From: Monilinia fructicola
Taxonomy: Eukaryota; Ascomycota; Leotiomycetes; Helotiales; Sclerotiniaceae
Assembly (NCBI GenBank): GCA_008692225.1
Contig: VICG01000001.1
Location: 1,042,501-1,106,500 of the forward strand
Direction: 5' to 3'
Length of the DNA: 64,000 nt
In this document: positions 39,954 through 51,300 of the stretch, piece after piece
Layout of the letters: every line of letters begins with the position of its first letter
Position numbering within the stretch: position 1 is the stretch's first letter
Program-made: the position numbers and the translations under genes
The notes under the pieces: generated by a model
Told to the model about the DNA's origin: nothing
Seen by the model: only the letters and a program-made list of their open reading frames with translations
Database searches by the model: none

Positions 39954-42900
39954 ATTGCTTATTAGTACACTGAATTTGATGGGTTGCTAGGATGATTGGA
40001 TCATGCCTTTTGGAATAACTACAAATTCGAAAGGGTGGCATTTTGGGGCGTTTATTTCCAGGCTGTCAATAGATAGAGCAAAAGTTTTAGAGCAACATGC
40101 ACGTAAGCCATGTAGCCAGCGGATGGATATGATGAGATTAGAACTTGTCATCGTTTTTTATTATTAAGATCCACCATACAGATTCCAATTTCATATCTGC
40201 ATACTTCTTTTTCGTCCTTGACAGGATGATTCAATCTGTATCGTTGAACTTATCGTTGAACTTATGGTATGGGCAAAACAAAACCTAGAAGTGATTCGCT
40301 ATGTGAGTGCTTGAGGATACCAGACAGTCCTCTATGTCGTTCGCTAGGTAGCTCATATTCACCTCGGAACCCTTCCTTCATTACCATCATCATCCATCAC
40401 TGTCCCACTCATTATGTGGCATGTTTTGGTGACAAATTTCAACAAGCGGCATATTTTTTAAGGTGTGAGTTATAGAGTTTAGCATTCTGAGTTATGATTA
40501 AGTCATGGACCGTAATCTTAGAATTCCTCTGTTTCGAAGAGCCCGGTAGACGGAAGGAGGGGATGCTTTAAGGGAATTGAACCTTGGTACCTATTCTCGA
40601 TCCACTCCACGATAGGCGACTTTAAGTTTACCCCCAATTTTCTTTCCTAGTCGCCGATGAATGTTGTTCATCCCCCTTCGTTCTACAGTACAGTAGTGGT
40701 TGAGGCAACGCAGAGCCTATTTTTTCCCCTATGCGCTCCACTTTGGCGAGCGGTATGGCATTATTGCTCCTCTTTACGTATTCTAACTTAGACTACTGTA
40801 TTAGGTTTCATGCCACTGGATTGATATCCGTATTGCATATCATCAACCTTATGCTGAAATACGGGAATTCGACAAATCCCATCCGGAATTGCATAGATTG
40901 TCATACATGCGCGGATGAGGTAAATATTGTGTATTGCTCGTTGCTTACGTGGGAATGAATGTGCTCGATGATTGAGAGGGATAGATGGGGTTCTAGTATT
41001 GTCCAGGCTATCTTCATCATCAGTTTTATGCAGCATAGTTTACATGTATGGTATCTACCATCCCCTCTCACCCTCTTTCGATTTATGATTGGTTCCCAAT
41101 ACGTGATGCGTAGTACGAGCGATGCGGAGATCCCAGGCGTCGTAAAAAGTCAACTGCGAAAGCGCCCGCGAGCGCGTTATTATTCTGAGACCCGAGAGGG
41201 CCGGAGAAAGGCTCGTATACTACTGTATCATCAATAATGATGAAATATACATACACGACTTGTGATGTGTGGTGGTCTTGACACTGACAGACGCTAGCTA
41301 CTTATGCAATACGAGCTTGTAACACGCATACTTCCATCAACGCCTTCTCGACGCTCCCGTCTTGGCTCCTCCGTGTTTTATCCCGCGTCTTGTGGCTGGA
41401 AGTGTTAAGAGATTCCAAGGTTATAGATTAATGTTTTAGTAGCTGAGAGTGGTTCCAAGATCTTTGGCTCTCTAAACTGGCGCACGCGATCTTGAGGTGA
41501 TTCGTACGTTTGCCTCGGCATATATAATCCATGGCATCATTCACAACGGTATATATACGTTGAAATCGGTATATCGGGAGATACTGGCTGGGAGTCACAT
41601 AGGCTCCGAGCAATGTCTACCTCGGTATGTATATGAATAACGGTATTATTTACAACGGTATGTATACGTTGAAATGGGTATACTGGGAGATATTGGCCGG
41701 GAGTCATGTAGGCTCGGAGCATATTCCTTAAAAATTCAATGTATCCTAATGAATACAGCCCCAATGGTATGGAATCGAATACTATATACTGTATTAGATT
41801 ACATGGTATAAAATAGATATGCATCACCAATCGCAAAGGCATATACAAAAATATGCCATATACTATTATTCCCTCACCGATTGGAATGCGGAGCCCCTTC
41901 TTATACTCTGGGCTTGCATAGGGAATAAAAGGCAAGGAAAGCAGGGGAAGGGTGCAGTCCAAAAACGAAGCAGCCAAAAGTTGTACAATGTACAGTATAA
42001 AAGTGAGGAGAACCTCGCGGTCTAGACACTCCTTCATGGAGTGTACAAGATTTAAGTTCTAAGCTATCAATTATTACAACACTGTTTTGCATTATTGCTT
42101 TCCATATTGAGATCCATTCCGCTGCCATTTTGGCCTGTAAAAATACTCTTCTCCACTTGAGCCCTGAAAATCATTTGGCTATTCTCTTGCTCTTGATGGT
42201 GAGCACCAGGATAGGCGAAGATGGTAAATCAACAGTACAGAGTACTATCACCGATGACCTTCTACACCTTGTAGAATGAACGGATGGTTAGATATTATAC
42301 ATTCGTGATTTACATTCCATCTTGGGTAATCCCTCTTCGCTCAATGGCAAATATGATTATCTCGAATAAATGACCATCTTGTCCACCCTCAATTTCTAAC
42401 ATTCAACCCAAATCTACATACCTGGATGAGGCTAATTTTGGCTTTACTAATCATTGGTGCTGTGGATTCTTCCCTTTGCTGGGTTATACATTAATTGTAC
42501 CATGAAAGACTTCTCAGATATCCAATTATATCATTTGCCGGTGTAAAAGGGACGACACATCTGTCTCAAACTTTTGAACTTGTGTCAAGGCGCTAAGAAA
42601 ACCTCTAGGTTTACATCTTAACGACTAACTACAAATAGGTCTATCAAGCGGGCCCCGCTACTTTGTACCACGTCGCGCAAACACGCTTAGGAAAAAGGCT
42701 ACTTGTAGACTTGTACCAGGAATTGAGAGCCTTGTCGGAAGCTATCTGATCGAATGCATAGTGCCATGATCTTCAAGTAACGTGTTGATAATCATCTCAA
42801 TGAATGTGCACCAGATGCAACGGGAGGGGGGCGGCCGCATTGAATCAATCTAAAGGGCACAAACACATCGATTGAAGCCCTAGGTTGGTTACACGAGAAG

Positions 42901-43745
42901 CCTAAAAGAAATGATTGGATCATCTGGCGAACGAAATTTGCAAGACTTGAAGAGTTCTGATCAGGGAGTTTCAATGTATGGGGTTCAAAGTCTCGTCGCA
43001 GAAGTTCAATTTGGACTGCTGTCCACTTCGGTTACACAACATTGCCTTTCTTTAAACTTCTGATTTTAAAGTTCAGGCTCAAGGCTTAAGGTTTTAGACC
43101 CTCTCCATACTGTATTGTCATGATCATAATAATGGCATTACTAAGAGCCTGTCGGCTCCACCGCTTTCGCTTAAAGTCCTTACTATAGCCTACTCTTACA
43201 GGAGTTCGTTAACGTTAGACTCCTGCCTTTTGTGGCTTTTCACAATTATATTGATTATACCAGGAGTGATTCGGACTCTTCATCTTGAGGGGATCGGGCT
43301 TTGATCTTAACGGTATTCGGATTCGTATCATCAGCAGATGAACCCAGGTCGCTTCTACCCTTGAGGAGCTTCTTGGATTTAAAATTCCGTCTGTGTTTTG
43401 ATATCTTGAGCGAAATGAGTTGAATTTTGACCTTCACCATTGAAAAGAATGCCGAAAGTTGAAATGGAGCAGACTAGGGATCTGGAGAGATTGAGAGTTC
43501 AACACTAGTCAGCATAAGATTTTTGGTAAATTCTAAAATGAGAGAGCTCAACAAGGTTGGAAGAGACCTATCCAGATACAACTCAAACTCTAATGACAGG
43601 TAAACACGGTGAGGCCTGCCTATGCTCCTGTTAGTACCGACGAGATTTCTTTATAAAGAGCGATGTCTTCTCTAGATATGAGACCAAATCATCCTCTACG
43701 CCTCAAAGATTCTCCTAGAACTATTCCAACCACGTCAAAGCAAAA
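39954..43745. other. Intergenic region, 3.8 kb
   Basis: No supportable gene. It starts with the ATP sulfurylase 3' untranslated region, contains a diverged direct repeat at 41540-41721, and otherwise is unique sequence of ordinary composition. The small Lys/Ser-rich open frame at 43255-43440 on the minus strand is noted separately as rejected. Confidence 0.55.
41540..41721. repeat. Diverged direct repeat, 109-bp period
   Basis: Two copies of about 73 bp (41540-41612 and 41649-41721), each starting near ACAACGGTAT and ending CGGAGCA/CCGAGCA. Most differences between copies are transitions (C/T or A/G). Confidence 0.8.
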
Positions 43746-44412
43746 ATGAAGCTCTCCTCAATCCTCACCACTATGGGCCTCTTGTCCATGGCTCAATCTT
43801 TGGACTTGTCCGGATACTCTCAACAAGCCGGTGTTGATGCTGGCTTCAAGGCTTATCTTAGAGAGTAAGTTACAACCTCAGACTGTATCTCGATCAGTCT
43901 CCCCTAAACCAGCACAAAAACTAACAACTCCAGACTCTACCTCTCAACTGAGGACCCAGCCATCACAACAGCTTTCAGCAACTTCTTCGTCCCAAATGGA
44001 CAGCTCATCGTCCGCGGTATCGTCGCCACTGGCTCCAAGGAGATCATCGCACTCAAGCAAAGACTCTTGCCAACCGCAGGAAACAAGCACTGGAACCACA
44101 GACCCAACGTCACCTCCGTCTACTCTGAATCCAGCACCCAAAAGGTCTTCACGGTTCTCGGTGTCATCGAGTCAACCTACGATGGTGGCAACTGCTCCCA
44201 GGCATAGTACGTACTTTCAGCCCGTGGGGCTTCAGCAATATCTGCGTCGAGATGCTAACCACATGCCGCAGCTACTCAACCCGTTTCACCGTCAACAAAG
44301 ATGCCAGCGGAAAGTTGGCCCTCAAGCCCATGCTGGGGATCTCGTCAAGTATGACGATTACATCATCGAGCCATCTGTGTCGCCAACCGACATCCCTTGC
44401 GGAACCAGATAA
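43746..44412 (+). CDS. Small secreted SnoaL/NTF2-like protein
   Basis: Three exons (43746-43864, 43934-44206, 44272-44412) give about 177 residues. Residues 1-18 form a clear signal peptide (MKLSSILTTMGLLSMAQS). The rest resembles the SnoaL-like cone fold of small fungal secreted proteins: DPAITTAFSNFFVPNGQ, HWNHRPNVTSVY, then YDGGNCSQAYYSTRF, and a C-terminus ending IPCGTR. Two Cys residues (NCSQ and IPCG) could pair. One frame break: a missing C in the CCC at about 44329-44331; restoring it gives the conserved-looking end LVKYDDYIIEPS rather than an unrelated Ser-rich tail. Substrate and role are unknown; secretion is well supported. A leader with two TA-rich stretches lies upstream. Confidence 0.75.
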
Positions 44413-45104
44413 TTGCCATTTGCTTTGAAGGAGAGACGGGAATCGACATTTCGGGACAAACGTTGGCCGTCTCCATGGACCGGGCCGAGAAAATGACACG
44501 GGCAGAGCGATGATTTCACGTTATAGAGTAATGAACATTTTGAATTACGCACTCATACCCCCTCGTGACACATGACTCTATCTCTCTCGCCCCATCAATC
44601 ATGTGCATGAATACCATGTCCAGACAAGCATTCACCTCAGCTTCATCTGTTGCATCTTGAGTTAAGCTCAGGATCACCCACGTAGTCTCGTGCTTGGGAG
44701 AACCCTGTGTAGGGGAAAGAACCTTGAAACTCTGACATGAAAAGGCCTCCCGTCTACGTCGATGATATGATTTCGTAACTCTTGAGGTCTCTGGCTATTG
44801 GCTGTATACTTATTGCATCTATATACCTACCATAAGTGCCGCACCAAATCTCTCTGTGCCCATATCCAAAAGTTATCGTTGTTCGGACGATTAAGTCGGG
44901 AGAAGAGAAGAGAAGAGAAGAGAGGAGAGGAGAGGAGATGAGAAGAGAAAGCAGATTAGACTTTAATGCTTAAAGGGGAATAAGCTTTCTATGGAGAGAT
45001 AGAAAGGGATCTCAGAGCCTTAGCGCCATATTCAACAATCAGGAGGGAATCAGTGGGATTATAGCATCTCGCGTATATCTAGGTATGGAGATTCAAGATA
45101 CTGG

Positions 45105-45186
45105 TAGTATGTATGTATGTATGTATGTATGTATGTATGTATGTATGTATGTATGTATGTATGTATGTATGTATGTATGTATGTAT
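45105..45186. repeat. (GTAT)n microsatellite
   Basis: About twenty GTAT units. The matching open frame on the minus strand is a repeat artefact. Confidence 0.95.
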
Positions 45187-45513
45187 TTTGATTTGAATAC
45201 GCCCCAGCAAACACAATATGAGAAGTTTCTCTGCGAAGTTTCCTTGTGGAGATGGTAAGGAGAAGATGGCATGGAAGAAATATTCGTAAATTTATAGAAA
45301 CTGTTAGATGAGTCAAAGATCTGGGCACGTAGCTAGTTTGAGTTGAGAGAAGTAGTGTCTGATCAGGATCTCGAAAATGATTAAGAATTTCCATCTGGAT
45401 TTTAGATCTTGGAATTAGAGTCTGTCACGTTGTTCTTAACATTATATATATTGGATATCATGGATGTTGGAAAATTGTTAGTTGGAGCTTGTGAGATGAA
45501 AGGCTAACCCCTA

Positions 45514-45847
45514 GAATGCTGAAAATGAACATATTGGGTGATCTATATATATATACCATAAACGATTTAATCTAATTAGCCATTTAAAATCAAAATAGCT
45601 TTTATAAAAACTCACGATTTATAGAGTTTTCTTTACTTAAGTTTTTAGATTTTTCAAATTTTCTTTAAAAGAGCACATAACCAAAAGTTTCTAAAAAGTC
45701 ATATGGATCAATCGTTATAATATATTTTATATATATTAAATTTTAATTTATCAAACAAGTAGAAATATTCTTTGATCTTTTAAGAATTCTAATGATTGGG
45801 TTGGTGGATAAGATCCTACTAAGCGAACCTGTTCATTTCCAGCATTT
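45514..45847. mobile_element. 334-bp TA-flanked MITE (Tc1/mariner-like)
   Basis: The left end GAATGCTGAAAATGAACA and the reversed right end AAATGCTGGAAATGAACA match at 16 of 18 positions. TA flanks each end (45512-45513 and 45848-45849). The interior is AT-rich and non-coding. This fits a non-autonomous Tc1/mariner-type element. Family placement rests on the TA target only. Confidence 0.65.
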
Positions 45848-46700
45848 TAGTACTCGAGTAGATAACCAAGCTTCAATATTTCACCCAGTTTTAAGAAACA
45901 GACGACTTGTATCTTTATTGTTCGAATGAGAACTTGAAAGTTCTACATGATCTTGAATTCTCAAACCACTTAAATAGTCAAAGTTTTATAATCAATATAT
46001 TCCAAGTTGAGATGAGATGATGAAATGCATCTACATAAATTTAAGCAATAAGCTAATTTCCCTCTAAGAATCAACCCAAACGCTCTAAATTAATATAATA
46101 CAATCTATCAATTCAAGACTTCATTTCTCATCTGCAAGATAGAATATTAACAGTATATCTATCCTATTTCATCTCAAAACAACAACCTATGATCTAAGAA
46201 CTCGACATCATAATCAACATCAAACACGCATTCCCTCGCCACGCAAAACTCATATCCTCGATTTCCCCATAGATGATATACCAAACGGCCCTACCTAGTT
46301 CTGCACATCGAGTTCTCTCAACCAGCAAGCCAAGTGCCAAATTGATGAATGTGCATGGTGCATACGGTTCCCTCTGCGAGCACCACCCTTGATCTTCGTC
46401 CAAGACCTACCTACCTACCTACCTACCTCCACACCAGACGAAAGCCTCACGTTCCACATCCGGAACACAGATGTCCGGTAATCTAACGAGCAGTAAGCGA
46501 ATCACGTCACGGGAGGAATCATCGCATGGTCGTGGTGCATTCTCGGGACTTTGTTTCATTTCTCTAGTATGATGCGGGAGGAACCCCATCCTCGTCTCGT
46601 CTCGCTTCGCCTTGCCTCGCCTCCCTCCCCTTAAAGTGTCCGAGACCTGTGGCTTGTTAGGATGGCTGGCTGGGATGGATACATTGATTGGTTACTTGCA

Positions 46701-47432
46701 TTACCCTCGTTGGATCCTGGCTCTCATCGCTAGGATGGTGCTCTGGATCATGGCTGCCTCTGCAGCGGTGGCGGCGTCGTCTTCGTCTTCGTCTTCGTCT
46801 TCGTCCTCGTCCTCAACAATCTCCTATAGAATCGTTAGCCCTTCACTCTCTCTTACAACACCTCAAAACAAGCCCCTAAATCTCATATAAACATACCACA
46901 AATTGTTGCTCTTGCTGCTGCTGCTGCTGTTGTTGTTGCTGCTGCTCTTGTTGCTGCTGCTGTTGCTGTTGCTCTTGCTGTTGCCGCCGCTGCAGCTCCC
47001 TCCGAACCCCCAAATTATACTCCCCAGCCCGCCGATTATGCACCCGAATGCAGTCGCGCATAACCGCACGACACCGCGCCCACCGGCCCTGCAGGCTGCC
47101 CGCCGTCGTATACGCAAAGCCCCCGGGGGCGCCACGTAAGCGGCCGCATTGACGGCCCCCCAGGGCAGCGCGCCGCGGAACTTGGTGAGGTGGATGTAGA
47201 CTGCAGGGAAGAGGGGAGAGGGTTAGCTTGTGGTGGGACGGGAGATGAGGGGTGCGCAGAGAGCGGGGAACGGTGTGGAGAGCAGGGCCAAGGGGGACGT
47301 ACGGCGAAGTTCATCGTAGTACAGCTGACACTCCTCGTGGTCCAACATGGCCAAGGCCAACGGGTGCGGCCAGCGCTTTGCTCCCCGTGCCGGACCGGCG
47401 AGGAGAGCAACCATCTCGTTTGTGTTGTCCAT
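46701..47432 (-). CDS. Small poly-Gln and acidic-tailed protein of unknown function
   Basis: I do not recognise the family. Exons: 47432-47303, 47200-46897, 46823-46701; introns have GTACGT and GTATGT donors and a CTAAC branch before the last acceptor. About 185 residues. The N-terminal part is well ordered (LAGPARGAKRWPHPLALAML, HEECQLYYDELRLYIHLTKF), the middle is basic (RAVMRDCIRVHNRRAGEYN), then comes a Gln tract of about 30 residues broken by Glu, an alternating Glu/Asp run encoded by a TCG/TCT repeat, and a short helical end. The repeats make the gene look non-coding at first sight, but the splice chain keeps one frame. One frame break: a missing G in the run at about 47123-47127. The coding region before the repeats is GC-rich. 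Confidence in the gene is moderate. Confidence 0.6.
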
Positions 47433-48320
47433 TTTTCTTTTTTTTGACCTGCCGCCACCCCATCGTTAGCGAGCTACTTTGTGATATAGATCGAGCGTCT
47501 TCCATGTGCGGCTGAGATGAGATGAGATGAGATCTCGATCTCAGCCCTTCTTCTTGAACTTGGAAGGGAGCGGGCAGATAATGTGATTGTGCTTTGAATT
47601 GCTGTGGTCTGGTTTGCGGAACAAGGAAGACAAGGAATCTACATACCGTTCTTTGATGTGGTGGTGGTATGGATTGATGTCACAGGATGGATACTGTGAA
47701 AAAATGTGATCTGAGGAGGAGGAAGAGAGAAAGGGAGGAGGAAAGGTGAAAGGAAAAAAATTAGGGGGTGGGTTGGGGGTTGGACGACTTATCCGGGTGT
47801 ATTCACTGGGGAGATCCGGGGGTGTCTCTTTCGTCTCATGAAATTTTGCTGACGGAAGGGTGCATTCAAGTGAGATCTTCTAGTCTGTGTGGTCTTGTAA
47901 GGATTTCTGGTAGGGAGAGACAATTAAAAGGAGCATGATGCACTGGGAAGTAATGTAATGGCATCGAGTGTGCTGTAAAAAATTCATTCAATCTAACTAC
48001 CCGTCCGTCATTAACCTATTAGCTTCTGATGAGTATTTATAATTACTATCGTTGATTCTGTTTCTTGCTCTCTTTCTTTGTGTTTGTCATTCTTTCTCTC
48101 TTGCGCTCCGTAACTTCTTCAATTTCGTCGAATTTCTTCTCACAGTCTCCTGCTGACCTCGCATTGTAATGATCTTCCCGACCTAGGAAAATTAACTACT
48201 CATCTCCACCCCCACCACCAGGCCTTTCACCATATCCGTTCAGCTCTTCACACCTACACTTCTCACAAAATCCCAAACTCCCTCTCCCACTCCCTCCTAC
48301 TCCTCTCCTCCTCTTCCTCT
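47433..48320. other. Intergenic region between two minus-strand genes
   Basis: Leader of the poly-Q gene and 3' region of the caspase-like gene. Mostly G-rich then pyrimidine-rich sequence; no open frame or motif of note. Confidence 0.55.
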
Positions 48321-51300
48321 CTAGCCCTCTCCCCCTTCTTCAAGCGTCTCCAACTCAGGCAATATCAAATTCTTCAACAAGGTTTCCGTTTCCGAAGGAG
48401 AAGGTGAAGGGAGCGGCTGTGTTAGATAAGAAGCTTGACTTGAGAGCTGACCTTCTCTTCTGTCTCTACCGTCTTGTTGATCAAATGGGTGATCGAATTG
48501 TGGATGTTGATGGTGATGTTGATGCTGATATCGTGGAGGATTTGATAATGAATTCGAGCGCGTGAGAGAGAGAGAATGTGGGAAGGCTGGGAGCTCGGCA
48601 GCGAAGAATGGAGGAGATTGATGGCTTGAGGTGGGCCCTTGTGGGGCGGTTGTAAAGGTGAATGAGTGCTTGGGGTTTGAGTCTGGAGATACGGCGGAGA
48701 TAGGGGCATGCTGATCTTGGTGTTGATGATATGTTGATGGCCCAAAGACAGGCTGAAGAACGGGGTGACTTGTGAGAGGTACGTTGTGAATGCTGCGAGC
48801 CGAGTTCATAGGAACATTATGAATGCTGCGAGCTGATGTGATAGGAACGTTATGAATACTGCGAGCTGAGTTTATAGGAACGTTATGGATGCTGCGAACG
48901 GAGTCATCAAAGGAATGGAAGGATGACCCTGTACTTATTCGTTGTAAAGTGGGCGTGGATAATGATTGTTCAAATTGAGCAAATTGGGAGTAAGGATTAT
49001 TTGGATTGTGGTTGGAATTGAAGCCAGAATGCGGATTGGGAGGAGAAGGTGCCCTGATGAGAGGAGTAGGGACTGTGGGCGTAGAAAATGGTCGTTCACG
49101 GTCTTCGGAGAGTGGTGGAAATTGACTGTAGACGTTCGGATTACTGGTGGTAGAGGGTTGACTGTGAGGTGATTCGTCGCGTGCCAATGAAAAGTCTAGT
49201 GAGGTGCGCGGGTCGCGTGAGTAGTCTAGTGAAGTTCGAGGTTGAAGTACGGTACTGAAAGAATTTTCGGATCGAGACCATGCATTGTTAGGGCTGGATG
49301 GAAATGTGCTGGGGTTGAGACTTGAACGAGGAATAGCGGTCGGCAGGGAAGACATGGAAGGTGTCACATCGCGGTTGGCAAACTTGAATCCTTGCCAAGT
49401 ATGATCACCAATCTCTGGCTTGTCCTCTGAATCTGGCGATATATCGAGAGGCGGGGTGGGTACAGGATCCAGTTGAACATCTGGAGCCTTCCCTTTGTCT
49501 TTTTGGGAGTACGATGAAGATGGCAGATGGTCTCGAGACTGCTCCTCTCGTTGATTGCTTGGAGGTTTTCTTTCCATCCACCAGAGGCCTCTATCACTCT
49601 TCTGCTTCTCAAGAGGTGCGCCTGAGTTTTTTCCATCTTTACTCTGGTCTTCGACGCTTGTTTGCGTTTTGTGATTTCGAGTTCGATTCTTTTGTCTCTT
49701 TGGGCACCGTCTCCTCGGGTTTCGGAACCGATTGTTGTCTGCGATGTCCCTTTTCCAATTTTTCCTTCACGGGAGACTCATCCCGTTTTAATGGTGATTG
49801 CTGACTTGTGCTCTCGCTCATCTTTGATTTCTCGTACCTCTGGCTTTTTGCGCTCTTGTAACTTTTGTGACTCTTGTGAGAATCCGTTCTTTTGAGCCCC
49901 TCAGACTCTGGTGCTATCAATTTTCTGATTGCCTCATCGACTGCCGAAAGTGCCTTTTCACCCTCCACTATTACTTCCTTACCGTCATGCTTTTGCTCCG
50001 ATGGGTTATGAACATGTTGGTCCACATCACGACCGGAAGATGTTTTTGCGGCATCCTTCTCTTCTCCGTCCCGTTTGGGCTTTTCCTTTTCCTCATCTTT
50101 GCGTTTCCTTTCCTTCTGACCTTTTTCTCAATTTTCTCAAAGCTTCCACTTCTTCCTCTTCCTCCTCTTTCTTCTTCAATGCCTCGGCTTCTTTCTTGAT
50201 TGCATCCTCAACGGCTTCGAAAGCTTTCTTTGTGCTGCTTTTGCCTTTGCCATGTTTCACCGACTCAGCTCTCCCCGCACTCTTTTCATCGCTGTCCCAA
50301 GGAACTCGACCAGTGCCAGAGCCATCCGAATTCTTCCTCGTCATCTCTGGCTCCTTCTTTAACTCTTCCATTTCGGGTATGATGAGTTTTTTGATAGCTT
50401 CTTCTACTGCAGCCAATGCCTTTTTATCCCCAACCTTTTCGTCCCTACGTTTTGAATGTGGACTCCCAACCGAGCTTAGCTTGCCAGGGCTTTTGGTTCC
50501 CAATCACCATCTCTTTCAGTTATGTGCGAAAGTCTGTTTGGAATATGATGCTCTGCCGGTCGCTCCTGTCGTCTTGTGGTTTCGTGCGTCTCTATCTCCT
50601 CCTGTAACTTCTCATATGTCTTTAGTGCTTGTAATGTCAAAGGACCAACGTCTGTCCTTGTTGCGAGCTCGAGACTTTTACGGGTGGAGTGACTTGTTCA
50701 GGTAAAACGCGCTCAACCACTTCTTGCGGTATACCCTTCTCTAAAACTTGCAAGGTAAAGGGATCCACATCTTTAACTTTGGTAGGTTCAGGGCTAATAG
50801 GCTCTAATGCAGTATCTGGGTTAGGTCGCGGCAGCGCATGTTCAGCCAGCTTTCTCTGCACTCCACGTCTCTCCAGTCAAGCAGAGCGGTGGGCTCGGAA
50901 TCCTTCGCTTTTGTGGTTCTTTCTTGCTTTCAGATCTATACGACTTGGGCTCAAGAGTGATTTTATCTGGATCGTAAACCTTCTCGGGCACCTTGTAGCC
51001 CTGATCTCTATCGTCGTGAGGCAATGTATCATCACCATCTATGATACTTTGTCGTGGAAGGTTCCAAGGTGCATCATCTCCGGCGTCCAGAAACTCTTGA
51101 AGAAAATCCATCGATCCGCGATCTCCCCTGCCAAACCATCTTCATCATCATTTCCGCCACTCAAGGCACTTTCATATTCCTCATGGGTTGACTCGTCTAT
51201 TTCATCACTCGCAACGCTCTCCGGCGGTGATAGCACTCCGCTAGCGATAGATTTGAATGAGGCAATGCTTTTCTCATCTGTGAATCTCTTGTAAGATGCA

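Larger units (their letters stand above)
44413..46700. other. Intergenic region with a TA-flanked element
   Basis: Holds GAGAA repeats (about 44899-44946), a GTAT array, a 334-bp inverted-repeat element, and CTAC units (about 46405-46428). No gene seen. CTCG/CCTTG-type pyrimidine repeats at about 46590-46625 lie next to the 3' end of the poly-Q gene. Confidence 0.6.

Noticed and set aside
41428..42037. Two similar minus-strand frames with repeated QYLPxYxFQRI segments
   Set aside because: The similarity comes from the 109-bp direct duplication; there is no start context or splice signal, and the frames are not supported as genes.
43255..43440. 61-codon minus-strand frame rich in Lys and Ser
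   Set aside because: It looks less repetitive than most short frames, but has no motif, no splice partner and no leader signal; kept out for lack of support.
48778..48899. Regular 30-bp repeats that could suggest a CRISPR array
   Set aside because: Copies are directly joined without spacers, lie in a coding frame, and the genome is eukaryotic.
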